Shown in pieces: positions 1 to 41,177 of a stretch of DNA of 64,000 nt. Numbering within the stretch: position 1 is the first letter of the stretch; the number at the start of each line of letters is the position of its first letter. Made by a program: the position numbers and the translations under genes. Origin of the DNA: Salvelinus alpinus (lineage: Eukaryota; Chordata; Actinopteri; Salmoniformes; Salmonidae). The notes below the pieces were generated by a model, which saw only the letters and a program-made list of their open reading frames with translations, had not been told where the DNA came from and searched no databases. The stretch is from NCBI RefSeq assembly GCF_045679555.1, contig NC_092096.1, positions 26,066,954 through 26,130,953 of the forward strand, given 5' to 3'.

Positions 1-897
1 AATAAAAATAAAAGTTTGCGTGGTAGGCCTGATCACCTACATGGTGAGACATGGGAGATGATTGTGGACTACAGGACCGAGCACGCCCCGATTCTCATTG
101 ACGGGTCTGCAGTGGAGCAGGTTGAGAGTTTCAAGTTCCTTGGTGTCCACATCACCAACAAACTATCATGGTCCAAACACATCAAAACAGTTGTGAAGAG
201 GGCATGACAACACCTTGTCCCCCTCAGGAGACTGAAAAGATTTGGCATGGGTCCCCAGATCCTCGAGACAGCCTATAGGGAGGAGGTCAGAGACCTGGCC
301 GTGTGGTGCCAGGACAACAACCTCTACCTCAACGTGATCAAGACATGGGAGATGATTGCGGACTACAGGACCCAGCACGCCCCGATTCTGATTGACGGGG
401 CTGCAGTGGAGCAGGTTGAGAGCTTCAAGTTCCTTGGTGTCCACATCACCAACAAACTAACATGGTCCAAGCACACCAAGACAGTCGTGAAGAGGGCACG
501 ACAGCTGCATCATCGAGAGCATCCTGACTTGTTGCATCACTGCCTGGTATGGCAACTGCTCGGCCTCCGACCACAAGGCACTACAGAGGGTAGTGCGAAC
601 GGCCCAGATCATCACTAGGGTCATACTACCTGCCATCCAGGACCTCTATATCAGGTGGTGTCAGAGGAATGCCCTAAAAATTGTCAAAGACTCCAGCCAC
701 CCTACTCATAGACTGTTCTTTCTGCTACCGCACGGCAAGCGGTACCAAAGCGCCAAGTCTAGGTCCAAGAGGCTTCTAAACAGCTTCTACCCCCCCCCCC
801 CCCCCCCTTGTTGGTTAGGGGCTCGTAAATAAGCATTTCACTGTAAGGTCTACACCTGTTGTATTTGGCGCATGTGACTAATATAATTTGATTTGAA
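1..897 (+). mobile_element. LINE 3' fragment, reverse-transcriptase C-terminus and tail
   Basis: Broken reading frames at 16-207, 247-618 and 593-832 resemble the C-terminal part of a fish non-LTR retrotransposon polyprotein, with the typical stretch V-E-S-F-K-F-L-G-V-H-I-T. The segment ends in an AATTTGATTTGA-type tail near 885-897, as many salmonid LINEs do. It contains an internal duplication (51-206 is repeated at 346-501) and a run of about 18 C near 790-807. No intact protein remains. Family is uncertain within the CR1/L2/Rex1 group. Confidence 0.75.
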
Positions 898-1394
898 AAA
901 TCACATTTTGGCTATTAGCTATGTTTCTTTTAAAGGCAGTAAATGAGGCTGAATAAACTGTTTTGCTGCCAGACAAGGCTCCGCTGTTAGCCAGGTGTAG
1001 CAGTGGTAAGGTGTTGGGACTTGGCTGTTGAGACGGCTTTATGTAGGACCTAACAGTTTGTGGGCACCGTTTGTCACTGTCATAGTGCAATTCATATATT
1101 GTTTAGTGTTGTGTTGTGTAGTGGCTTTGCTGGCATGCATAATTATTATAATTTTTTTGTCACACCAAGATTTACATGCAAAAATCACCACTGGAGAGAG
1201 GTAGAGAGAGAGAGAGAGGATAGAGTGAAGGAGAGAGAAGTAGCGAGAGAGAGGAGAGAATAAGACAGGACAGAGATCGTGCACGCTGACTTGCTTAAAC
1301 AAATGTGGTTTCTACTCCCAATTGAGATGTACAAACTATGGCATAAGGGTACGATGAGCAAATAAGAGGAAATCTGTAAGTTCGATTAAGACAT

Positions 1395-1491
1395 TCATGA
1401 GCGAGCTAGGATGGATTCTGACCGTAAGGCGCTACAAAGGGTAGTGTGTATGGCCCAGTAAATCACTGGGGCCAAACTTCCTAACATCCAG
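1395..1491 (+). mobile_element. Short LINE fragment cut by the assembly gap
   Basis: The text before the gap matches, with differences, the segment near 565-640 of the first LINE fragment (shared words such as CTACA(A/G)AGGGTAGTG and GGCCCAG). It is therefore another piece of the same LINE family. The rest may lie in the N run. Confidence 0.6.
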
Positions 1492-1591
1492 NNNNNNNNN
1501 NNNNNNNNNNNNNNNNNNNNNNNNNNNNNNNNNNNNNNNNNNNNNNNNNNNNNNNNNNNNNNNNNNNNNNNNNNNNNNNNNNNNNNNNNNN
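1492..1591. other. Assembly gap (100 N)
   Basis: One hundred consecutive N. The round length suggests a scaffold gap of unknown true size. The missing first half of kringle 1 of hgf might lie here or upstream of the window. Confidence 0.98.
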
Positions 1592-2115
1592 GATTGTTTC
1601 AATTTGTGAAGTTGGCAAAAACAAGAAATGGTTGAGCTGCTGTTTCTGATTCGTAGTTGTGTGGTGAAATACCTGTTGTGAGACTCTGTGCATGTGTAGC
1701 AGTAACTGGCTGACTTACAGGTCAGACTGGAAGCATTTACTGGTAGATTGGCCTGAGGTCATGGAATGAATGTGAAGGGATGATGTACTAGAAGATAATA
1801 TTTCCTTACATTTTATTACACTTTGTCTATATTACCATAGTCCAAGATAATGTAGCGATGTAGCTAAGTTAGCATGTTGCGACTCTACCAACTGTCTTTG
1901 TTTTTGGCTCAGTTTTTAGCGTGCTAGCCTTCGGAGCTAAGGGCCCCCAATTCACGTCAATATCTAAGAGAAAAACTAAAAAAATCCCATCTTAAACAAA
2001 ATGAAGTTCGACAACTTTATGAGTCCTAAAACAGCAACACCTTTCGTGCCTGTCACACACATTTAGTCATTCCCACTTTATGCTTAGTAGTGTTTTTCTC
2101 CACACTTTCCCTCAG
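1592..2115 (+). other. hgf intron 4, 3' part
   Basis: AT-rich sequence with no recognisable coding homology. It ends in a polypyrimidine tract and CAG just before the kringle 1 exon. I looked for the cysteine and tryptophan pattern of the first kringle 1 exon in 898-2115 and did not find it. Confidence 0.6.
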
Positions 2116-32374
<30,259 letters not shown>

Positions 32375-33330
32375 CATGCAAGAGGAGGGATGGAGCATTC
32401 AGGACTGTACTACAGCACTGTAAGAGGAGGGGTGGAATATTTAGGACTGTACCAAGCACAAGCCGGTAGGATGGAGAATGATCTGTCCAACAGAGGATGC
32501 CTAACTAACAAGACGGTTGGGAGATGTAAGAATGAGGAAACTGACTTTATGGGAAGCAGCCATTTTGGGGCTTCGTGGCTGGACGTCGCTTCAGTTTTTG
32601 GAGGGAAAAAACACCATGAATGGAAGAGATATTTTGGGATGTTCAGAGGCTGGGAATACAATGACATGTTCAGAGAGGCTGAAAAGGATAAGAAGGATTC
32701 TTATAATATGCAAATTGATTAATGTAGGACCAGGTTGTTACGCCTTGATCACACTGATGGCGTCATTACGCAAAGTAGTACCTAGCATAATTTGGATTGT
32801 GTGCAACAAAAGTTCAACATTCATCTTCTGCTACCATTTCTGTCAAGCTGTCTACGCATACAATGTGATGCATACCTTGATAAATCCAAGGTATGCACCA
32901 CAAAGAACACACTACAACTGCCTCTGCAACGCAATGCTGCAAGGCAAATGCAGCATTCCATTGGAAATGAATGTATTTCTGGTGTACCAAAATGTATTGA
33001 CGCTGTCTTTGTGATTGAGGCATTAGCTTTAATAACATTTCTAAACAATAGTTTCTGGCACATGGACAGCTTTTTTTTTTGGTGAAATATATGAATACTC
33101 TTAAGCCATAAAGAGGGGTGAATTGATTCGTTCTCTCACTCCGCCCACAAGACAATAGGAATGGTATGGATGACTCAGTATTATCTCCTGGAAAATACTT
33201 GAATTTGATCAGAACCAAAACCAGAGCCATGCGAGGAGGGATCCAGACAGGACTTGGTACGATCCGTGGCTACTGGGTCACGTTGAGGGCACATGATGTA
33301 ATGGCTAAAGGTTCAGTCATTCAGAAGTTA
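32375..33330 (+). other. Probable hgf 3' UTR and downstream DNA
   Basis: The phrase AGGACTGTAC occurs three times just around and after the stop (near 32359, 32400 and 32443), a small 3'-UTR repeat. I found no AATAAA before 33331. ATTAAA at 33351-33356 sits inside a fold-back element, so the transcript end is undetermined. Confidence 0.45.
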
Positions 33331-33665
33331 CCACTTGGTGAATGGTGGGAATTAAAACCTGTCTAGAAACAACCTCTAGCTCATAGCCGTAAGCTCATAG
33401 CCCTACTCCCCAACAGCACACACTTCTGTTGTAGTCCCGCAAAAGCACACCTGATTCAATTTGTCAGCTAATCATCAAGCCCACCTCGAGTTGAATCAGG
33501 TTTGTCCAGAGTTACAACACAAATGTCTGCTGTTGTGGATACTGGAGGACTGGAGTTGGTATACACTGCTCTACACCAGTACCTGGGGAGTAGGGCTATG
33601 AGCTTGAGGCTATGAGCAAAAGGTTGTTTCTAGACAGGTCCTAACTCTCACCATTCACCAAGTGG
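33331..33665. mobile_element. Fold-back element with ~80-bp arms and an inner palindrome
   Basis: The left arm 33331-33410 (CCACTTGGTGAATGG ... ACCTGTCTAGAAACAACCT ... GCTCATAGCCCTACTCCCC) is mirrored at 33584-33665. The interior holds a second smaller palindrome (CACCTGATTCAA and TTGAATCAGGTTTG). No frame is encoded. Confidence 0.88.
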
Positions 33666-35369
33666 TTGTTTTTGGAAAGACTATTCAGTAACTGTTCCCT
33701 AACTAATGCTAATGCTTAACAGTTACTTAGCCAAACGTTAGCAGTTAGCCTACATGGCTAACATGTCTCCAGTTTTGGAGGGAACTCTACACTAGCCCCT
33801 GGTGGGCTGCGTGTGCGTTATGTGGTCAGAGTACACATTTAGAAGTTTCTTATTGAGTGTATTTCTGGCACTCTGTGTTATTTAATAGGTCTTATAGATC
33901 TGGGCCTTTCCTTGGCTCACTCACACCAGACGTCAGTGGAGTTGCTTCCTCTCTACTCTCTGTGTTTTATATTTAAACGGATTAGAACGTAGTGTGCAGT
34001 CTATTTATTTGTATACGTCTGGCCCTCGAGAGGGCGCCAGCGATTGATGTCGACAAAGCGACACGTCTCGCTAATAGAAGAGGTGAAGATTATGACGTCT
34101 TTTTATTTGATACATGTTCTAAACTCAGTGTGTCAATCATTATTATTGGAGGTACACTGAATGGCAATACGGATTACATGAAAAGTATGGGTTGTGTTCC
34201 AAAACATACCACTTTGTCAGTGATTTGTCTTTTAACAATACTGACATGCAGTAAGTGTAATGACATAGGAGAATGTAATAATAGCTTTCTTTCAGTGCTG
34301 AAAACCAGTCATGACATCAGTTTTATCATCACAGAAAGCAGATGTGTATGTATGACTAATGATCTCTTCAAACTGGGCCCCTAAGAAGACTTATAATTTC
34401 ACCCAATTTCTATATCCTAAAATATTGCGTGTGATAGTTTAACACTATGTCACAGTATTTGACCTGTTCAGTGCCTTTTTTGTAGGTGGACAGGAATCAA
34501 TAGTGTACAATAGAATTGGCGCAGAGAGCGGTGAGTGTATTTTACTGTTATGTAAATAAGTGTGTGTAAAACTATTTTCCACTGCCAATGTCTTATTTAC
34601 ATAGTTTTTTAAACTTTATATGGTCACTCTGTTTATAAACTTGTATACTGTAAACTCTATATCAGCTGCTATTTTTAAATGGTTGGGTTGGGTCTTAATA
34701 TTATATACTATATGATTTTGTTATATTCACGTTTTAATATTACATTTACAGTGTAAATTACAGCTTGTTTCACTCTTTTCATACGTCTGTCTGTCTGGCA
34801 CTCTCTCCTAAAGTAAACCTTCAGACAAAGATTCTTGCAGCAATACAGTTTTCTGCAACGCATACTCTCTCAACACAATTCAAGATACTCTGGGTCAAGT
34901 TCTTACTCTGGGTATTATTTTCCCACTTCCCATGTCAATTATATCAATAAGACCTCAGTCTATGGGTTTTGGATGGCCACTGTCCACCACGACCCAGTTC
35001 CTGACCAGAGGATGAGTAGAAACGTTCGGTTAACGTTTGGGCAGCGCTAGAGATGTTCAGATGACGCTTAGACAGCAATTGGGCAACACTAGACACCGTG
35101 GCATGCTTCCTCCGTCATGTGGGGTTCTCATTTGATACATGACTCCTCGGTGCTGAGGAGAAAATGGCCGACCTGTCAGCGCTGACCTCAGCCTCATCCA
35201 CGGTGGCTTGTCACGAACCAACCACAATGCTTTGTGCCTCATCGTAACGGGGCATGAAATAGCTTTCTTCCCCGCTTTTGCCGGACTAACAGCCCAACAG
35301 TCAATAGGTCACGTCTGGTGCTTCTGGGAAATAAATCCATTTAAAAGATTTGTCTGTTGGGGAAATTCA
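33666..35369. other. Intergenic, no supported gene
   Basis: Mostly AT-rich. A possible 46-bp exon (34485-34530) is described among the findings. A CpG-containing patch lies at 34020-34075. The frame at 33992-34384 shows no family likeness. Confidence 0.4.
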
Positions 35370-35934
35370 CAGTGGAGTAAAGTATTTAAATTACTACTTA
35401 AGTCGTTTTTGGGGGTATCTTTACTTTATATTTTTGACAACTTTTACTTTTACTTCACTACATTCCGAAAGAAAATAATGTACTTTTTACACCATTTTCA
35501 GATTACGGTATGAATGACACCCAAAAGTACTTGTTACATTTTGAATGGTTAGCAGGACAGGAAAATTGTCTAATTCCTGTCCTTTTCTAGAGAACATCCC
35601 TGGTCATCCCTGCTGCCTCTTATCTGGAGGACTCACTAAACACACATGCTTCATTCGTAAATGATGTCTGAGTGTTGGAGTGTGTCCCTGGCTATCTGTA
35701 AATAAATAAAAATACAAGAAAATGGTTTGCTTAATATAAATAATTTAGACTTTTAATTTTACTTCTTATACATAAGTATATTTGAGCAATTACGTTTACT
35801 TTTGATAATTAAGCATATTTAAAACCAAATACTTTTACTCAAGTAGCATTTTACTGGGTGTCTTTCACTTTTACTTGAGTCTTTTTATATTAAGTTATCT
35901 TTACTTTGACAATAGTGTACTTTTTCCACTACTG
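35370..35934. mobile_element. hAT-like non-autonomous element
   Basis: The ends CAGTGGAGTAAAGTA and TACTTTTTCCACTACTG are inverted. The interior repeats ACTTTTACTT words. About 565 bp, no transposase. The flanks GAAATTCA and GAATAAAA may be a decayed 8-bp target duplication. Confidence 0.75.
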
Positions 35935-37192
35935 GAATAAAAACAACGGAAAAATCTTAATGAGAAATTATTCGGAAAAGGAATTTGTGAACCTTGCGCT
36001 GGACTATTCCCAAAGGCAAGAGCAACATTGTAGACACAATGGGATCCTCTTGCAAAAACCTTAATCAAACAATCAATCATGATGATTTATGTCATTTAAA
36101 AGCTTGTTGCAGTGACCTCAGAAATATGTAAGTGGTGCTATGGAGTTTATGCTCAGACCCTGTGTTGTGTTTATGTGTTGATCCTGCTCAGTCACCGTGC
36201 TGAAGTATGCATGCTCCCTTCCAAAGCCTACAAGAGAAGGCCATCTTAAAAACTGAACTTGGATCGCTCTCTGAGCTAATGGTTCTATCTCAACTCGTCT
36301 TTCTGCCATTCCTCAGGTATCTCCTCGCCTGCTCAACCTCAATACATTTTCAGAGAGGGTGTGGGTAATCGAGGAAAGATTCATTCTTAAAGAGCCACTG
36401 GAAAACCTCACAGAACTACAACGGTCTCTTGGCTTTGAGTGTTTTTGGGCAACTCTTTTGATTCACGGTTCCAGTGGAGGGGATGCAGTACAGCAGAGGT
36501 GCCCAATCTTCCTCCTGTAGAACTACCCTCCTTCAGACTCTCGCTCCAACGATCATTTAACCCACCTGACTCTACCAATTAGCTGCTCACTAGGACCTTG
36601 ATTAGCAGAATCACTGTTGTAACATCTTAGTCGGAGCAACAGACATTCATACCGTAATCTGGGCCCCAGGGTATACCATAGTCTTGGCCCCCAGGGATAC
36701 CGTAGTCTGGGCCCCAGTGTACACAATAGACTTGGTACCCAGGGATACCTTAGTCTTGGCCCCCAGGGATACCTTAGTCTGGGCCCCAGGGATACCTTAG
36801 TCTGGGTCTCAGGGTATGACTATTTCTGGTGGAGATACTGAGCACTGACAGAAAATAGATACCCCAGTGCACTGTCAGCATTCTTCTTTCTATCAGAGAG
36901 ATTGTGTGTTTGAGATGGATTGCATTGCAGAATCACTGATCTACCAAGCACCTTGCATCCAAAATAACTTTGCATTATGTGATCAAGATTAGCAATTCTG
37001 TGTCCGCTCAAACTGATCCCCCTCAAACAAGCTGATTAACTTGTCTGGCAGCGAGAGAAAGAATGTATCCATAGGACTCTGTCGCCCTCTCCTGCCTAAA
37101 GATGGTAGTCTCAACTCTTCAGCGATGATGATATGGTACAATTCAGTGGGTATATCAAGAAAGAACTAATAACAACTAATACAAACTCGCTT
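35935..37192. other. Intergenic between hgf and pax4
   Basis: Holds a hAT-like relic near 36496-36660 (GAGGTGCCCAATCTTCCTCC) and a short tandem repeat at 36652-36818. No gene was recognised. Confidence 0.5.
36652..36818 (+). repeat. Short degenerate tandem repeat
   Basis: About seven units of the form GTCTGGGCCCCAGGGATACC, alternating with GTCTTGGCCCCCAGG. Confidence 0.85.
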
Positions 37193-37198
37193 TTTATT
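37193..37198 (-). promoter_or_regulatory. Candidate pax4 polyadenylation signal
   Basis: AATAAA on the minus strand about 185 bp after the proposed stop codon at 37384-37386. A short GT run lies between, near 37304-37328. Confidence 0.5.
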
Positions 37199-37383
37199 AC
37201 TGAAAATACTTTTCAAAACAGAACAACTCATCAATTTCACTGAGATATGTTCCAATAGCTCTCTTGCATACCCTGCCCAGTAGTAATCAGCAGAGCCATA
37301 GAGGTGTGTGTGTGTGTGTGTGTGTGTGTATGAATGTTTGGCTCTGACATTCACTGATGCGAGAAAAGGGGAGACACATTCTG

Positions 37384-37724
37384 TCAAATAAGCGATGGAC
37401 CACCAGTCCTCTCCCTGTGATGAGCCAATAGAAACCTTTCATCTGTTTGGTGATGAGCCAATGGGAAATCTGACCCATCATCCCAATGATAGTTCACTGA
37501 ATGTCCCATCCTCTCAGTCTGATGAGCCAATGGGAAGACTGTCCTCACGTCTGTGTAATGATGAGCCAATGGGAAAATGAATCTCTCTGCATGGTGAGTG
37601 GATGGAGTCCTCTCGTCCTGGGGATGGACCAATGGGAACGTGGTGCTGCCTGAGTATTGAGATGCTGAGGATGGAAGTGGAATGGAGATGCCTCTATAGC
37701 CCAACACTTCTGTTCCTCCTATAC
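37384..37724 (-). CDS. pax4: pax4 last exon, C-terminal tail
   Basis: Acceptor CACCTACAG; phase matches the preceding exon (A|GT). It begins [10 protein letters not shown] and contains [16 protein letters not shown]. It then has recurring F-P-L-A-H-H/Q motifs and ends P-S-L-I-stop. Low conservation of this region in the family means homology cannot be judged by eye; the support is phase, acceptor, total length and the downstream AATAAA. Confidence 0.55.
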
Positions 37725-40700
37725 CTGTAGGTGAGGTAGTACATTCATTCACTCTTCACATTGTGTTTTATAGGTACATCTCTGAAATGGTTACAGCAGG
37801 GTTGGCCAATTATCCTGGACCTCTGGTGAATGTGCAGCATTTTGCTTCGGCCCTCCCCTAACACACCAGATTTTGCTAGGTTCTCTTTGAGAAACGGAGC
37901 AGTTGATTTGTGGAGTTGCCTGAGTTAGGGCAGGGCTGGAGCATAAACCTGCATGGTAAGTGGCTCTCCAGAAGAAGGGCTTTGCCCCCCTCTTATAAAA
38001 AAACATAATAAACGCTTAATCACCTCTCTCTGTTGTAGTAGCTGGACCATATCTCTGGGAGATTTCTGAGCATGAAGTGTCAAACTGTACTCCCAAACTC
38101 TCCCTCTGACTCCAGTGAGTCTAAACACAGTTGAAATGACATCACAAACAAGATAAACAGAACATTTAGTTAGTCAGCTGGTAACTTGCTACAAGGGTAT
38201 TAACACTTAACTACACATGAATTGTTTTCAATTGTAGCGGTATATACTCAATTTGCATAACAATATGGTGTTAAAACTCCTGAAATGCAGTATGTTTCAG
38301 GGGGCTTAGCTTGTTTATGTACCTGTTGAGTCATTGAGTTGGTTGTTGTCATCGAATTCACTGAAGGGAAATCTTTGTTCTTTTGGTTCATCAGAAATGG
38401 AGCTTTTAAAAGAAAAGTGAACTGTTATTCTCTCTCTCTCAAGCTGCTATAGACCACCAAGTGCTAACAGTCAGCATCTGGATAACGTGTGAAATGCTTA
38501 ATAAAGGTATGTGATATCAACAGAGGTATATTTTCTGGGTGATTTAAATACTGAATGGCTTTCATCACGCTGCCCACTCAAGAAAAAGCTTCAAACTGCA
38601 ACAAGTGCCTGCAACCTGGTTCAGGTTATCAGTTAACCTTCCATGGTAGTTACAAACAGCACAGGAATGAAATCATCAACATATATTGATCACATCTTTA
38701 CTAATGCTGCAGAGATTTGCTTTAAAGCAGTATCCAAATCCATTGGATGTAGTGATCACAATAAAGTAGCCATATCTAGGAAAACCAAAGTTCTGAAGGC
38801 TGGGCCTAATATACTTTATAAGAGGTCATACAAGAAGTGTTGTAGTGATTCCTATGTTGTTGATGTGAAGAATATTTGTTGGTCTATGGTGTGTAATTAT
38901 TTTACCTTTGTTTAACTAGGCAAGTCAGCCATTATTTTCAATGATGGCTTAGTGGGTTAACTGCCTTGTACAGCAGCAGAACAACAGATTTTTAGCTTGT
39001 CAGCTCAGGGATTCAAACTTGCAACCTTTCGGTTACTAGTCCAACGCTCTAACCACTAGGCTACCTGCCGCCCCAGTGTAATGCCAGTGTATTGAGGAGC
39101 AACCAGACGCTGCACTTGACACATTTATGAAATAGATTTTTCCAGTTACTAATAAGCATGGACCCATTAAGAAAGTGACTGTAAAAACTGTTAAATCCCT
39201 GTGGATTGATGAATTGAAACATTTTATGGTTGAGAGGGATGAGGCAAAAGGAATGGCAAATACGTCTGGATGCACAACCATTTGACAAACGTGGAATTCG
39301 ATTCCACATCAGGTAACATATGCAAGCAGAATAATCTTTTTTTTTTTTAACAGATAAAAATACACCTTATGGAACAGCGGGGACTGTGAATAGACACACA
39401 CAGACACACACACACATGATAAGACACGCACTCTACACACACATGGGTTTTGTACTGTAGAGATGTGATAGTAGAGTAGTGGCTTGAGGGAACACACTTA
39501 ATATCTTGTGAAAAGTGTTATTAAATATAATGTCATATATTTTAAATAGTATACAACTGCCTTAATGTTGCTGGACCCCAGGAAGAGTAGCTGTTTCCTT
39601 GGCAGCAGCAAATGGGGATCCATAATAAACAAAAATACACACACTCACTATGTGCTCCATGGACACTGCTCTTATACTTGGCTTCCCTCCTCCATTTTGC
39701 TCTTCTGTTTGAGAACCACACCTTCAAAGGGGAATGGCAATTATAACAGATGTAGCTCAGTGTTACAGGTCATTTTACAGGAAATGACATAGGTTGCATG
39801 CATAGTTTGTGCCATATAACCTTGATGGTGTCCTCTGGAAGTTGGATCTCAGATGCCAGTTTTTCCCTGGTGAACATGTCTGCATAGTGGCTCCGTGTGA
39901 ATTCTGCTCAGTTTGGGAGGACAGAATAGAATGAGAGAGCGCTCAAAGCTCAGCTTGAAAGGATAACAACTTTCCCAACTGTTCTAAAACAAGCCTTGTT
40001 GAAATAGGAATAAGTCCAATCAAACTAAGTAGTTTAAGACTAATCATTAATGTATCCACTCCACATAAACACACAGCCTACATGTACATAAACAGTTGTC
40101 GTAGTAAAAGTAGGACATTGTTCTGCCTAAAGTCCACTACTGTACAGGCCTACCTTGCTCTAACACTCTGCATTGCTCCAAGGTGAAGGTGGTGCGGTTG
40201 CGATGCTGGGGCCCAGGAGGCTGGTTCACCTCAACTGTCTCCATCTCCTCCCTCTCCTTCACTACTGACTGCGTTGGGGTCTCCACTAGAAGACCTGGAA
40301 TGCATACAAGTAGACTATATGGCTTTGTTTTTCAAATTGCGCACAGTGTATGTGGCATAAATGTGTGTATTTCTCCCAGATCAAGATGTACGATGTGTAG
40401 CCTACCTGGGTATCTGGGGCGGTGCCCAGAAATCTCCACACTCAACATCGCAGAGTCGAGTTGAATTTTCCTGAGAATTCGGTTTACAGAGGACACCTTT
40501 TGACAAGGAGAAAATAATGCTTAAATGAATCGAAAAATATAGTTATTTCCCTCACAGTTGTACACACTTTGTATCATTCTGGTGTAGCTTGTGATCTCAC
40601 TTACACTGGGAACTGTGGCCGATTTACAGATTCTTTCGGCCGCGAGCTTTTTTCTGATTTCCCAGGCGAATATTGTTGGGTTTTTCGTCTTGCATTCGAT

Positions 40701-41177
40701 TATTTTCGAGATGACTTCGGGGGTGAGGAGTCGAGGTCTACTACCTCCGGTCGCCTTCGGGTCCAGGAGGCCGGTTTTGTGGTACCTGCTCAAAATCTTG
40801 CTAACGCAGCCATTTGACACCTGCCAGCGCGGAGTGCACATTTGGGTTTTCATGAATTGACGCACGATTCATATCCACCATCAGAGCACAATAACAGAAG
40901 TACTACTAGATCATTGAAAGGACACCATTTAACAACTATTTAATGTATTAAATTAAATTAATAATAAAACAAATTATGCTTTTCATGTATCGAATAATAT
41001 CGAATAGGGCGCAAACACGAGCTCCTATAAGCCTGCTGATACGCACCTGCAGAATTCTGGAGATCTCGCATGGGCGCACACCTTCCGATGCCAGTTCGAT
41101 CATCTTCCTCCTTTTATATGCTGGAAGCGGCCTCCCGTTCAGAAACACCCCACCAAGCTGATTGACACACCCGCTCC
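37384..41177 (-). CDS. pax4: Paired-box transcription factor, pax4-like
   Basis: Seven minus-strand exons: 41177-41047, 40820-40605, 40496-40406, 40294-40154, 39903-39821, 39721-39649 and 37724-37384. They total 1076 bases in one open frame (2 bases plus 358 codons with stop), and all phases agree. The first three encode a paired domain, exons 4-6 a complete homeodomain with Ser at position 50 ([12 protein letters not shown]), and the last a Ser/Pro-rich tail. Divergence from the very conserved Pax6, the short linker without an octapeptide, and a total near 357 residues fit Pax4, a nuclear regulator of endocrine pancreas. The initiator Met is not located; an upstream exon is expected. It is tail-to-tail with hgf. 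Confidence 0.82.
38430..39330 (+). mobile_element. LINE fragment in pax4 intron, interrupted by a SINE
   Basis: The frame at 38643-38915 reads [12 protein letters not shown] and [11 protein letters not shown], an endonuclease C-terminus of a fish LINE. The coding text resumes after the SINE at 39076 (A-L-D-T-F-M-K-type, frameshifted). No functional frame. Confidence 0.78.
38898..39075 (-). mobile_element. HpaI-type SINE with target duplication
   Basis: Reads on the minus strand from GGCGGCAGGTAGCCTAGTGG (39072). It has a B-box-like stretch and the AAGGCAGTTAACCC body. GTGTAAT flanks it at 38891-38897 and 39076-39082. Confidence 0.9.
39649..39721 (-). CDS. pax4: pax4 exon: homeodomain helix 3
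   Basis: [19 protein letters not shown]: the DNA-recognition helix with Ser50, the Pax hallmark. Acceptor CCCTTTGAAG, donor GTGAGT. Confidence 0.93.
39821..39903 (-). CDS. pax4: pax4 exon: homeodomain helices 1-2
   Basis: [17 protein letters not shown], then L-P-E-D-T-I-K, fitting the middle of a paired-class homeodomain. Acceptor TGAGCAG. The donor reads GTTATA, a poor match beyond GT, but its position is fixed by the homeodomain and by phase. Confidence 0.88.
40154..40294 (-). CDS. pax4: pax4 exon: linker and homeodomain N-terminus
   Basis: [18 protein letters not shown], then [18 protein letters not shown]. The basic N-terminal arm H-R-N-R-T-T-F begins the homeodomain. Acceptor CATTCCAG, donor GTAGGC. 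Confidence 0.88.
40406..40496 (-). CDS. pax4: pax4 exon: end of paired domain
   Basis: [12 protein letters not shown] ends the RED subdomain. A short linker to P-R-Y-P-G follows. Acceptor CTTGTCAAAAG, donor GTAGGC, phase 0 in and 1 out. Confidence 0.88.
40605..40820 (-). CDS. pax4: pax4 exon: core of paired domain
   Basis: Exactly 72 codons: [25 protein letters not shown] and [10 protein letters not shown], to T-V-P-S. This spans the PAI helix-turn-helix, linker and RED subdomain. Acceptor GCTGGCAG, donor GTAAGT. Confidence 0.94.
41047..41177 (-). CDS. pax4: pax4 exon: start of paired domain
   Basis: [18 protein letters not shown], then [20 protein letters not shown]. Donor GTGCGT. Proposed acceptor TTCTAAG at 41178; the true 5' boundary could differ. 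K-R-R-K replaces the usual T-R-Q-K. Confidence 0.9.
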
